From: G965267185 sp965267185
GTDB lineage: Bacteria; Pseudomonadota; Alphaproteobacteria; UBA6615
Length of the DNA stretch: 64,000 nucleotides
Assembly: GCA_965267185.1 (NCBI GenBank)
Contig: OZ253937.1
Coordinates: forward strand, 1,922,001-1,986,000
Direction of reading: 5' to 3'
The notes under the pieces were generated by a model, which was not told where the DNA came from, searched no databases, and was given only the letters and a program-made list of their open reading frames with translations. This document shows, piece by piece, positions 1 through 7,616 of the stretch (within the stretch, counting starts at the first letter, position 1; every line of letters begins with the position of its first letter). A program made the translations under genes and the position numbers.

Positions 1-1132
1 CCTGATAAACCAGAAAGGCGCGCTGCCGGCCGCGAACGAAAAACAATTGTGAAATCGGGGCCACTAAAAACATCGTCAAATATAACGGTGCGAGAAGGCT
101 GGCCATCAAACCGGCAAGCCGCCACTGATCACCGAAGACGGGCGCAAACAGCCAAGGAGAGAGAACGAGAACACCGGCATACAAGGGAACCCCGGCACGG
201 ATCAACCCACGTAAACTGTCGACCGTGACAGACTTCGCGTTGCCCGACGCCATGAATTCCTGATTGGCGCGGGGATAATAGATTTGAGCGAGCGCCGCCG
301 TCGCCATAGCAGCCGGCCAGCCAGTGGCGCGCACGGCGAGCCCGAACTGTCCCGTCAAGGCTTCGCTGTAGAATACGCCGATGACGATCACCGGCAATTC
401 GAGAGCAGCCACGTTAAGCAGCGCCGCCGGTACGTCATAATACGGGAACTTTTTGTGCCGCGTCGCCATTGCCGACGCTCGGCCGACAGTGCGGCCCGCC
501 TGCAACCGGAACTGGCGAACCAAGGCGCCGCCTTCGACAATCAAAAACGTCAAGCCAGCAACCGCGATACCGGCAAGATGCCCAACCGCGAGCGCCACAC
601 CACCGGCTAAAGCACTGAACGACGCCGCTATTTGCACAGCTGCCGCAACTGTCTGCTGCCCGATGCGCGCCGTCGCGATGACACCCGTATGGTGGCGCCG
701 GCTCGCCCAATAGTTCAATGCCTGATACATCCCGCGCGCCGCGACTGCAGCCGGCAGAACCCACAACGCCGCGCCCAAGTTCTCGACCCCCAACCACAGC
801 GCGATTTGCTCCCCTGCAACAAGAACGAGCACGACAAGTATCACCGCTATGGCAAAACTCGCGGCCCAAGCCACCTGGACCAAGCTGGCCGCTCCCCGCA
901 GCGTTCGTGGCAAGACGATTGCGAGTTCGTAGCGCAAGCACGCACAGGTGCCGATCAGGTTGGCCAGCGCCAGATAAACGACGAACACGCCAACATCGGC
1001 AGGGGTGTAGAGCCGCGTTAAAACCGGCCACGCCGCCAAAGCCACGATCTGTCCGACAAGCGTCGCGCCGCCCAACCGCATCACACCGGAAAACAGCGGC
1101 TGGCTTGTCACGGTATCTGACTTTATTGACAC
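1..1132 (-). CDS. Polysaccharide/O-antigen flippase (Wzx/MATE-like), C-terminus outside window
   Basis: Reading from a GTG at 1132 leftward gives 377 uninterrupted codons that run off the left edge. The product is a chain of hydrophobic helices with short basic loops. It starts VSIKSDTVTSQPLFSGVMRL, then a glycine-rich first helix and a segment reading RLYTPADVGVF, a pattern typical of lipopolysaccharide or O-antigen flippases. These inner-membrane proteins move lipid-linked sugar units across the cytoplasmic membrane. A stop lies 15 codons upstream of the GTG, so the true start is close to it. The gene is divergent from badH. The overlapping ORFs in other frames have Cys/Arg-rich compositions and are shadows. 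Family assignment rests on general hydrophobic pattern and N-terminal motifs, not on an alignment. Confidence 0.8.
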   Translation of the reverse strand, partial: MSIKSDTVTSQPLFSGVMRLGGATLVGQIVALAAWPVLTRLYTPADVGVFVVYLALANLIGTCACLRYELAIVLPRTLRGAASLVQVAWAASFAIAVILVVLVLVAGEQIALWLGVENLGAALWVLPAAVAARGMYQALNYWASRRHHTGVIATARIGQQTVAAAVQIAASFSALAGGVALAVGHLAGIAVAGLTFLIVEGGALVRQFRLQAGRTVGRASAMATRHKKFPYYDVPAALLNVAALELPVIVIGVFYSEALTGQFGLAVRATGWPAAMATAALAQIYYPRANQEFMASGNAKSVTVDSLRGLIRAGVPLYAGVLVLSPWLFAPVFGDQWRLAGLMASLLAPLYLTMFLVAPISQLFFVRGRQRAFLVYQ

Positions 1133-1297
1133 GATACGGGCACCAAGTCGTCCTTTGCAGCAACCGACAGGCTTTCAATCCGCTTTTTTGTGCCAACGGC
1201 GCACCCATGACTATCGGCGGATCAGTTACAGTAGACTATGCCGCAGGGGCGTAATGAATCGCTATGATCGACGTTGGTAAAGCGAGGGGTTGATAAG

Positions 1298-2065
1298 ATG
1301 CGCGGTCTGGAAGGGAAAGTCGCCATTATCACCGGTGGCGGTGGTGCAATCGGACGTGCCATCTGCCGGCGGCTCGCCGAGGAACGATCCGTGGTCGGCG
1401 TCTTCGACTTGGATGAAGACACGGCCGGCGAAACCGTCAGTTTGATCGAAGCCGCCGGCGGGACCGCGATCGCGCAGCAAGTCGATATCACCGACTACGA
1501 CGCGGTCGCTTCGGCGGTCAGCGCGTTAGAGAAAGAGGCAGGCCCAGCCGATATTCTGGTCAACAACGCGGGCTGGGACCGGCTGGTAAATTTCCTCGAT
1601 ACCGAACCGTCGTTTTGGAACCAAATCATCGAGGTCAATCTGCTTGGTCCGCTAAACATGCATCACACGGTCGTGGCGGGAATGGCGGAGCGCGGCAGTG
1701 GCAAAGTGGTCAACATTGCATCCGACGCCGGCCGTGTCGGGTCGAGCGGCGAGGCGGTCTATGCCGCCTGCAAGGGCGGTATCATCGCTTTTACGAAAAC
1801 GCTTGCCCGCGAACTGGCGCGCAGCGGGATTTGCTGCAACGCGGTCGCACCGGGTCCGGTCGATACACCTTTGCTCCGGTCGTTCTTTCCGGATGGCGAT
1901 TTGGACAGCGGTTTAGGCAAAGCGTTTACGCGGGCGATTCCCATGCGGCGTTTGGGCGAGCCCGACGACATTCCGGGTCTCGTTGCCTTTCTGGCGAGCG
2001 AAGATGCAAGCTTCATCACCGGCCAGGTGGTTAGCGTGTCCGGTGGGCTCACGATGCACGGCTAA
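1298..2065 (+). CDS. badH: 2-hydroxycyclohexanecarboxyl-CoA dehydrogenase-like SDR
   Basis: A 255-residue short-chain dehydrogenase. The Rossmann motif TGGGGAIG is at residues 12-19, NNAG at 89-92, and the catalytic Ser142, Tyr155 and Lys159 are in place. The stretches NIASDAGRVGSSGEAVYAAC and the end VSVSGGLTMHG are very close to my memory of Rhodopseudomonas BadH, which oxidises 2-hydroxycyclohexanecarboxyl-CoA to the 2-keto compound with NAD. An in-frame TTG exists at 1274, but the ATG at 1298 follows a good AGGGG ribosome site and puts the glycine motif at the normal place. badI follows 45 bp downstream, which supports the specific name over a generic SDR call. Confidence 0.85.
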   Translation: MRGLEGKVAIITGGGGAIGRAICRRLAEERSVVGVFDLDEDTAGETVSLIEAAGGTAIAQQVDITDYDAVASAVSALEKEAGPADILVNNAGWDRLVNFLDTEPSFWNQIIEVNLLGPLNMHHTVVAGMAERGSGKVVNIASDAGRVGSSGEAVYAACKGGIIAFTKTLARELARSGICCNAVAPGPVDTPLLRSFFPDGDLDSGLGKAFTRAIPMRRLGEPDDIPGLVAFLASEDASFITGQVVSVSGGLTMHG

Positions 2066-2110
2066 GGTACATGTAAATTAGGTAAACCAACAATCGGGAG
2101 AGACAGGGCG

Positions 2111-2905
2111 ATGGACTATGAGGACATTATCTACGAGAAGGCGGACGGTATCGCGACGATCACCATCAACCGCCCCGAGGTCTACAACGCCTTCCGCGCC
2201 CACACCGTCAACGAGCTCATCGACGCGTTTCAAGACGCCGGTTGGGACAAGGAAATCGGCGTCATCGTCTTTGGCGGCGCCGGCGACAAAGCGTTCTGTA
2301 CCGGCGGCGACCAATCGGCGGAAAGCAAGGCAAGCGGCCAATACGGCAATTTACGCGGCACAGTCGGAATGCCGATTTCCGAGCTGCAGGCACTGATCCG
2401 CGACGTGCCAAAGCCGGTCATCGCGCGCGTGCAAGGCTATGCGATCGGCGGCGGCAACGTGTTAGCAACGATCTGCGATATGACGATCGCCTCGGAGAAC
2501 GCTAAGTTCGGTCAGGTCGGCCCCAAAATGGGCTCTGTCGACCCAGGCTGGGGCACCGCCTATCTGGCTCGCATTATCGGCGAGAAGAAGGCGCGCGAAT
2601 TTTGGTACATGTGCCGTCAGTACACAGCCCATGAGGCCGAGGCGATGGGCTTGGTGAACAAGGTGGTTCCTGCCGACCAATTAGACGCCGAGATACGCAC
2701 CTGGTGCGAGGAAATTGTTGAACGCAGCCCGACTGCAGTGGCGATCGCGAAACGCTCTTTTAACGCCGATACCGACCATATCAACGGCATCGGCGCGCTC
2801 GGATTCGAGGCGCTGCGTTTGTACTACGACACCGAGGAGTCAAAAGAAGGCGGCAATGCTTTCCGTGAAAAGCGCAAACCGGAGTTCCGTAAATTCGTAA
2901 AGTAG
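2111..2905 (+). CDS. badI: 2-ketocyclohexanecarboxyl-CoA hydrolase (crotonase family)
   Basis: A 264-residue crotonase-fold enzyme. Residues 57-68 (AGDKAFCTGGDQ) and 105-116 (ARVQGYAIGGGN) form the oxyanion-hole region, and GQVGPKMGSVDPG is at about 134-146. These match what I recall of BadI, which hydrolytically opens the ring of 2-ketocyclohexanecarboxyl-CoA to pimelyl-CoA. It is also close to MenB, the naphthoate synthase; the badH neighbour and the C-terminal EKRKPEFRKFVK favour BadI. The ribosome site is GGGAGAGACAGG. The product would enter beta-oxidation. No aliA, aliB or badJ homologue lies in the window. Confidence 0.85.
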   Translation: MDYEDIIYEKADGIATITINRPEVYNAFRAHTVNELIDAFQDAGWDKEIGVIVFGGAGDKAFCTGGDQSAESKASGQYGNLRGTVGMPISELQALIRDVPKPVIARVQGYAIGGGNVLATICDMTIASENAKFGQVGPKMGSVDPGWGTAYLARIIGEKKAREFWYMCRQYTAHEAEAMGLVNKVVPADQLDAEIRTWCEEIVERSPTAVAIAKRSFNADTDHINGIGALGFEALRLYYDTEESKEGGNAFREKRKPEFRKFVK

Positions 2906-2924
2906 TGCCGGGGCGACGTTCGCG

Positions 2925-3680
2925 CTATGAGGAGACCGCCGGACACCGCGCAGCACCGATGATCGGGCCGGGGCGTTCGGTCTGTATCAGGACAACGCAG
3001 CTGAAACCTTCTTCGAACGTATAGTCAGCCACTTCGACAGTCGCGGCCTGCCCTGTCCAATCGCCGACCCGGCGCACTTCGCGAACGATGTTGTGGTTGA
3101 CGAGATTCTTGCCCTTGTTTTCGCCGCCAGTGGGCTGAACGGCCTGCTGGTTTTTGTAGCGTAGCAGCCAAATCCCGGCATTACCGGCGACCGCACCGCC
3201 AACTGTGATAGCTAGGCCGCCCTGGGGAGGCGATGTCACCGAGACCGCGACCCGTTCGCCCGCATTTTTTTGCGCTTCTTTGATCCTGCGGTTGACCGTC
3301 CGTTTCCGACTACCGACCGCCTCGGTCTTGCCGTCGAACACCATCTGCGGCGTAAAGGAGTATCCGCGCCCCTCGATGTGTTTGTTATAGCGGCGCTGCC
3401 GGTCGGTTGCCTCGGGGCTTGAGAAAGTATCCTTCCAGCGTCCCGCCGAGCCGTAAACCAACTGGTCCCAATAATCGACATGATGTTCCAATGCGATGAT
3501 ATCGTCGCGCTTGGCGAGCTCGCCGAGATAAGCTTCTGCCGGCGGGCACGAATAGCAGCTTTGCGAGGTGAATAATTCGACCACCGTGGGCTGCTCACCT
3601 GCATCCGCAGCGGTAGCTCCGTGTGGCAGAATACCGATAGCGGTAAGGCTCAATACAGCGGCTTGCAGATGTCGTTTCAT
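2925..3680 (-). CDS. DUF1223 family secreted thioredoxin-fold protein
   Basis: A 251-residue protein with an N-terminal signal peptide (MKRHLQAAVL to about residue 25) and the DUF1223 hallmark VELFTSQSCYSCPPA, containing a CxxC at Cys42 and Cys45. The family has a thioredoxin-like fold and is common in proteobacterial periplasms. Its role is not known; thiol-disulfide chemistry is only inferred from the CxxC. It converges with badI, 19 bp apart, with no terminator visible between them. The two cytochrome genes lie beyond it on the other strand. Start chosen as the only ATG that gives a proper signal sequence. Confidence 0.85.
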   Translation of the reverse strand: MKRHLQAAVLSLTAIGILPHGATAADAGEQPTVVELFTSQSCYSCPPAEAYLGELAKRDDIIALEHHVDYWDQLVYGSAGRWKDTFSSPEATDRQRRYNKHIEGRGYSFTPQMVFDGKTEAVGSRKRTVNRRIKEAQKNAGERVAVSVTSPPQGGLAITVGGAVAGNAGIWLLRYKNQQAVQPTGGENKGKNLVNHNIVREVRRVGDWTGQAATVEVADYTFEEGFSCVVLIQTERPGPIIGAARCPAVSS

Positions 3681-3783
3681 GGGATTAGCACCTCGGTTTA
3701 ACGCGAATACACGAACACATTAACAAGGCAATCGGTCTTTTATTCCCTCTCTCACACAAGATTGAAGAATTTGGGGGTAACGA

Positions 3784-3801
3784 CTTCACGTTTGCGTGAA
3801 G
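3784..3801. repeat. Small hairpin, CTTCACG / CGTGAAG
   Basis: Perfect 7-bp arms (3784-3790 and 3795-3801) around a TTTG loop, in the gap between the DUF1223 gene and the cytochrome c gene, about 120 bp upstream of the latter. There is no immediate T-run, so it is not a clear terminator; it could be an operator or leader structure. Confidence 0.35.
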
Positions 3802-3919
3802 CGCCTAAGTTTTTACTAGCATTTCAGATGCTTAGAGGGTGTCGTGGCGCATCAGCGATATGCGTTCGAGCACCGCTATGGGGAAGTTTACGAGCTAAAC
3901 AGGGAGCACGATCCACATC

Positions 3920-4402
3920 ATGCAATTCTCTTCAAATACCGTGAAACGCACTCTCGGCGTCGCCGCTGTTATTGCCGTTGGCGTTGCCTTCGGCACCATT
4001 GGCACCAGCCCGTCCGATGCGCAGATGAGTGAACTCACCAAGCAACGCGTCGCCGCTATGAAATCGATGGGCGGCAACATGAAGAAGCTCGGCGGCGCCG
4101 TTGCCAGCGGCGACAATGCGGCAGCAGCAGCAGCAGCTACAGAGATCAACAATGTCGCGAAAGCAATCGCATCGGTATTTCCGGAAGGCAGTGGCACCGG
4201 GGAAACCAGGGCGAAACCGGAGATCTGGCAAGACTTTGCAGACTTCACCGCAAAGGCAAATGCCCTGGATGCAGCATCAGCGAAAGTGATCGCCGATGCC
4301 AACGCCGGTAATTTGGGCAGCGATCCTAAAGCGGTTGTAGGGTCAATCGGCCAGAATTGCGGTGCTTGCCACAAGGTTTACCGCGTGCCGAAGCAGAACT
4401 AG
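3920..4402 (+). CDS. Cytochrome c' / c-556 family monoheme cytochrome
   Basis: A 160-residue exported protein. The signal peptide spans about residues 1-34, ending SPSDA. The mature part is an Ala-rich four-helix-type protein with the single heme site CGACH at Cys147, Cys150 and His151 close to the C-terminus, the usual position in the cytochrome c'/c-556 family. It would act in the periplasm as an electron carrier or small-ligand binder. The poly-Ala run at about 67-73 comes from a GCA repeat. A strong hairpin terminator follows at 4425-4459, before the next cytochrome gene. Confidence 0.87.
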   Translation: MQFSSNTVKRTLGVAAVIAVGVAFGTIGTSPSDAQMSELTKQRVAAMKSMGGNMKKLGGAVASGDNAAAAAAATEINNVAKAIASVFPEGSGTGETRAKPEIWQDFADFTAKANALDAASAKVIADANAGNLGSDPKAVVGSIGQNCGACHKVYRVPKQN

Positions 4403-4424
4403 TACACGCACGTCTTGGGAGGAC

Positions 4425-4459
4425 AACGGCCGCCAGGAATTTTCCCGGCGGCCGTTTTT
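4425..4459 (+). terminator. Rho-independent terminator after cytochrome c' gene
   Basis: Perfect 10-bp stem AACGGCCGCC (4425-4434) with GGCGGCCGTT (4447-4456), a 12-nt loop, and a T-run (4455-4459). It ends only 15 bp before the start of the diheme cytochrome gene, so it either insulates the two genes or attenuates read-through. Confidence 0.85.
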
Positions 4460-4473
4460 CCTTATAAAGCGTT

Positions 4474-5340
4474 ATGCGTTTGATTTTGTTAGCAACCCTG
4501 CTCCTACTATCGCCAGCCGGGCAAGATGCAGCTCTCGCGGCAAGCGCGGGCAATGCCGAACGCGGGGCTTACATTCTTCGTGTCGCCGGTTGCGGCTCCT
4601 GTCATACGGCTCCAAAAGGGGGCCAATTTCTCGCCGGCGGGCGCGAGCTCAAATCGCCGTTTGGGTCTTTTTTTTCACCAAACATCACAAGCGACGCGGA
4701 AACCGGCATCGGCAAGTGGAGCGACGAGGATTTCGTACGGGCCCTGCGCGATGGCAAGTCGCCCGACGGAAAACCCTATTACCCTTCCTTTCCCTACACG
4801 TCGTACACGCGTATGACCCGCGAAGACATGGTCGATCTAAAGGCCTATCTCGATACGGTCGAACCGGTGAGCAAGCAGGTGCCCGACCACGATCTCCGCT
4901 TCCCCTTCAGCGTGCGGACGGGCATGCATGTATGGCGCACGCTGTTCTTCGATAAGGATCCGCTGTCGCCCGATCCGGCGCAAAGCGAAGCCTGGAACCG
5001 AGGCGCCTATATCGTGAACGGCCCCGGACATTGCGGCGAGTGCCATACCCCACGGAACATACTCGGCGGTCTTAAACAAAGTCGCGCCTTATCCGGAAAT
5101 CCCGAGGGTCCCGACAACGAGCCCGTCCCGAACATTACCGGCCATCCCCGATTGGGCATTAAGGATTGGAGCATCGACGACGTGGTGTCGTTTCTGCAGA
5201 TCGGCATCAAGCCGGATGGCGATTTTGCCGGTGGAGCAATGACCGATGTGATCGACGACGCGACGGGCAAACTCACCGAAGCCGATCTAACTGCGATCGC
5301 CACCTACCTCAAGTCGCTGCCGGCTATCCCTGCACCGTAG
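4474..5340 (+). CDS. Diheme cytochrome c
   Basis: A 288-residue exported protein with a signal peptide (about 1-23) and two class I cytochrome c domains. The heme sites are CGSCH (Cys40, Cys43, His44) and CGECH (Cys187, Cys190, His191). The arrangement NITSDAETGIGKWSDEDFVRALRDG resembles the cytochrome subunits of membrane alcohol, aldehyde or gluconate dehydrogenases and thiosulfate-type diheme cytochromes. No catalytic partner is adjacent, so it may pass electrons from a dehydrogenase encoded elsewhere, possibly with the cytochrome c' just upstream. The 3' end overlaps the convergent mtnA by 17 bp. The ribosome site is weak. Confidence 0.85.
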   Translation: MRLILLATLLLLSPAGQDAALAASAGNAERGAYILRVAGCGSCHTAPKGGQFLAGGRELKSPFGSFFSPNITSDAETGIGKWSDEDFVRALRDGKSPDGKPYYPSFPYTSYTRMTREDMVDLKAYLDTVEPVSKQVPDHDLRFPFSVRTGMHVWRTLFFDKDPLSPDPAQSEAWNRGAYIVNGPGHCGECHTPRNILGGLKQSRALSGNPEGPDNEPVPNITGHPRLGIKDWSIDDVVSFLQIGIKPDGDFAGGAMTDVIDDATGKLTEADLTAIATYLKSLPAIPAP

Positions 5341-6445
5341 CGGCCGCGTGGGTAGCGCGCTCGGGAAACAATGCCGATAAACCCTCCGCGCTGGCCGGAC
5401 AGATGCCGCGCTCGGTGATCAATCCGCTGACCAGCCGTGCAGGTGTTGTATCGAAGGCATAGTTCGCCGCCGACGTGCCATCGGGTGCCAGCTGGACGGT
5501 GGCAATATCGCCGCCAGGCAAGCGGCCGGTAATGTGAGTGACTTCCATCTCGTCGCGCTGCTCGATGGGGATATCGCGCACCCCATCGCTCAATGTCCAA
5601 TCGATGGTCGGCGACGGCAGCGCCACGTAGAATGGAACGTTATTGTCGCGCGCTGCCAACGCCTTCAAATAAGTACCGATCTTGTTGGCTACGTCACCAT
5701 GCGCAGTCGTGCGGTCGGTGCCGGTGATACATAGATCGACCATGCCATGCTGCATCATGTGACCGCCGGCATTATCCGCAATCACCGCATGGGAGACACC
5801 GTGGCGGCCGAGTTCCCACGCGGTCAGCGCCGCTCCTTGGTTGCGGGGGCGGGTTTCGTCGGCCCATACATGAACCGGGATACCAAGGTCATGCGCCTTG
5901 TAGATCGGCGACAGCGCCGTACCCCAGTCGACAGTGGCCAACCAGCCAGCATTGCAGTGAGTTAGCACGTTAACCGGCCCATCCTCGCCCGCGGCCGCAT
6001 AAGCCTCTCGTATCAAAGCAAGGCCATGGTCGCCGATAGCGCTGTTTATCGCGACATCTTCATCGCAAATTTTGGCAGCACGCCGGTACGCCAGTTCGGC
6101 GCGCGCGTCGTGGGGTTGGTTGCGGAGGAGAGCGCGCATATCGTCTAATGCCCAGCGCAGATTGACCGCCGTTGGCCGCGTCGCCATCAGCGCGTCGTAG
6201 GCCGCGTCGAGAGCGGCGTCGGACGCATCGTCGCGCATTGCCAGTGCAACGCCATACGCCGCCGTCGCGCCGATCAGTGGCGCGCCGCGAACCATCATGG
6301 TTTTGATCGCTGTGGCAACGGCTTCCACCGACGTCAAAGACACGACTTCGAAGCGATGAGGCAGCTGAGTTTGATCGATAATTTGAACCGTCCAGCCGTC
6401 ATCGTCGCACCAAATGGTGCGATAGGCAGTACCGTCGACTTTCAT
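5324..6445 (-). CDS. mtnA: Methylthioribose-1-phosphate isomerase
   Basis: A 373-residue member of the eIF2B-like family. It shows RGAPLIG at 53-59, the catalytic Cys164 in THCNAG, and Asp244 in GTDRTTAHGDVANKIGTY. It converts 5-methylthioribose-1-phosphate to methylthioribulose-1-phosphate in the methionine salvage pathway, or in a related methylthioadenosine shunt. No other salvage genes (mtnB-K) lie in the window. tusA lies 31 bp upstream on the same strand, so the two are probably cotranscribed. The 3' end overlaps the diheme cytochrome gene. The residue pattern makes MtnA much more likely than a true eIF2B-alpha subunit. Confidence 0.92.
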   Translation of the reverse strand: MKVDGTAYRTIWCDDDGWTVQIIDQTQLPHRFEVVSLTSVEAVATAIKTMMVRGAPLIGATAAYGVALAMRDDASDAALDAAYDALMATRPTAVNLRWALDDMRALLRNQPHDARAELAYRRAAKICDEDVAINSAIGDHGLALIREAYAAAGEDGPVNVLTHCNAGWLATVDWGTALSPIYKAHDLGIPVHVWADETRPRNQGAALTAWELGRHGVSHAVIADNAGGHMMQHGMVDLCITGTDRTTAHGDVANKIGTYLKALAARDNNVPFYVALPSPTIDWTLSDGVRDIPIEQRDEMEVTHITGRLPGGDIATVQLAPDGTSAANYAFDTTPARLVSGLITERGICPASAEGLSALFPERATHAAATVQG

Positions 6446-6476
6446 CGTTTATTCCCCAAGCCCGTCAATACGTACC

Positions 6477-6698
6477 TCATCCCGCTTTGCTGATGACGAA
6501 TGTCAACACGCCATCGTCCTCGGTCGCGCTCTCGAGCGTGTCGCCCGTCGCGTCACAAAAATTGTGGAAGTCCTTCATGGCGCCGGGATCGGTGGCAATC
6601 ACCGTCAGCCGGTCTCCTGCCGATAGACCCTTGAGAGCCTTTTTGGCTTTTAACACCGGCAAAGGACATTTGAGTCCCGACGTGTCGAGTACGTCCAT
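6477..6698 (-). CDS. tusA: TusA-like sulfur carrier protein
   Basis: A 73-residue protein starting MDVLDTSGLKCPLPVLKAKKAL, with the family's persulfide-carrying Cys11 in CPLP. TusA proteins receive sulfane sulfur from desulfurases or rhodaneses and hand it to partners for tRNA thiolation, cofactor synthesis or sulfur oxidation. Longer in-frame starts exist at 6734 and 6767, but the ATG at 6698 gives the usual family N-terminus. It is divergent from the SqrR-like repressor, shares a 120-bp promoter region with it, and lies just upstream of mtnA. The neighbourhood of rhodanese and soeABC favours a role in dissimilatory sulfur transfer, though tRNA thiolation is also possible. Confidence 0.88.
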   Translation of the reverse strand: MDVLDTSGLKCPLPVLKAKKALKGLSAGDRLTVIATDPGAMKDFHNFCDATGDTLESATEDDGVLTFVISKAG

Positions 6699-6791
6699 AC
6701 GTCTGCTCGTTCGAGTCACTCTAGGTTGACTCATAGTGCGGTTATCGGGCGCCGCCGCAACCCCCATCTGGCGTTATCTCGATTGACCGTT

Positions 6792-6807
6792 TTTCTAATA
6801 TGCGAAT
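6792..6807. promoter_or_regulatory. Probable SqrR/BigR operator
   Basis: TTTC (6792-6795), 8 nt, then GAAT (6804-6807), which matches 7 of 8 defined positions of the ATTC-N8-GAAT operator reported for SqrR in Rhodobacter. It lies in an AT-rich stretch ending 11 nt before the repressor's ATG, where binding would block its own transcription and perhaps that of divergent tusA-mtnA. Only one half-site pair is visible. Confidence 0.55.
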
Positions 6808-6818
6808 ATACTAATTTT

Positions 6819-7172
6819 ATGGATATCCACGGGCTCAAAGAAAAATCAGCGCAAGCGAGCCGCCTGTTAAAGTCGTTGGCGAACGACAGACGGTTGCTGA
6901 TTCTTTGTCATTTGAGCGAGAGTGAAAAATCCGTCGGCGAGCTGGAGCGGTTGGTCGACCTCAGTCAGTCAGCGCTATCGCAACATCTTGCACGGCTACG
7001 CCGCGACGATCTCGTGCAAACGCGCCGCGAAGCCCAAACGATCTACTATTCAATTGCCAGTCTTGAGGCTGGTGAGGTTCTAAAAACCCTGTACAAGCTT
7101 TACTGCGCCGACGATGCGCCGACCACCCGGCCCACCGCCGCCGCTGGACGGCGCAGCGCGTCGGGTGTTTGA
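6819..7172 (+). CDS. ArsR-family persulfide-responsive repressor (SqrR/BigR type)
   Basis: A 117-residue winged-helix repressor. The recognition helix is LSQSALSQHLARLRRDDLV (about 48-66). The only two cysteines are Cys30 (LILCHL) and Cys96 (KLYC); their 66-residue spacing equals that of Cys41/Cys107 in SqrR and Cys42/Cys108 in BigR, where a tetrasulfide link releases DNA when sulfide or persulfide rises. The ArsR metal motif ELCVCD is absent. I chose ATG 6819 over the in-frame ATG at 6726, because the latter adds an unconserved tail and would overlap the tusA promoter. Rhodanese, TSUP, PF09608, Usp and soeABC follow on the same strand and are likely targets. Confidence 0.88.
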   Translation: MDIHGLKEKSAQASRLLKSLANDRRLLILCHLSESEKSVGELERLVDLSQSALSQHLARLRRDDLVQTRREAQTIYYSIASLEAGEVLKTLYKLYCADDAPTTRPTAAAGRRSASGV

Positions 7173-7240
7173 GCCGATAAATCACCACAGGGCCTCCAAG
7201 ACAACGCCGATATCAACACAAACCCAAAGGCCCTACGAAA

Positions 7241-7576
7241 ATGACACAGCAAGTCACGTTCCTGGAACCGGCAGAGGTACAGGCCAAACTCACCGACGGT
7301 ACGGCCTATGTCGTTGACGTACGCGAGCCGCATGAATATGCCGAAGCACATATCGCCGGCGCCGTTCTCATGCCGCTATCACAGTTTGATCCAAGCAAAA
7401 TCTCACCTCCGGAAGGTAAGAACCTGATCTTCCATTGCCGCAGCGCTCAACGCTGCGGCGTGGCCTCCGAACAGCTAATCGCTGCAGGCTACAAAGGCGC
7501 AATCTATCGCATGGCCGGCGGCCTCCTCGCCTGGACGGCGGCGGGGTTACCGGTGGAGAGCGGCGCAAACGACTAA
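7241..7576 (+). CDS. Single-domain rhodanese sulfurtransferase
   Basis: A 111-residue rhodanese domain. VVDVREPHEY is at 24-33, and the six-residue active loop CRSAQR starts at Cys66. Rhodaneses take sulfane sulfur from thiosulfate or persulfides and pass it to acceptors such as TusA or glutathione; there is no signal peptide, so this one is cytoplasmic. It lies 68 bp after the repressor and 40 bp before the TSUP gene, as expected for a sulfide- or persulfide-induced operon. A second cysteine (Cys72) follows the loop. The precise substrate cannot be read from sequence. Confidence 0.9.
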   Translation: MTQQVTFLEPAEVQAKLTDGTAYVVDVREPHEYAEAHIAGAVLMPLSQFDPSKISPPEGKNLIFHCRSAQRCGVASEQLIAAGYKGAIYRMAGGLLAWTAAGLPVESGAND

Positions 7577-7616
7577 GGCCAACAATCACGACGTCCGGGC
7601 GATTTCACGTTAGCCA

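Noticed and set aside
435..1208. 257-codon open frame on the minus strand
   Set aside because: Rich in Cys and Arg, no hydrophobic pattern; the flippase frame over the same bases is clearly the coding one.
3784..3801. Hairpin as a terminator of the DUF1223 gene or a riboswitch
   Set aside because: No T-run at the right distance and it lies upstream, not downstream, of that gene. Kept only as a repeat.
4120..4140. GCA trinucleotide repeat as a phase-variable tract
   Set aside because: Only a few units, encoding alanines in a helical cytochrome; trinucleotide changes would not shift the frame.
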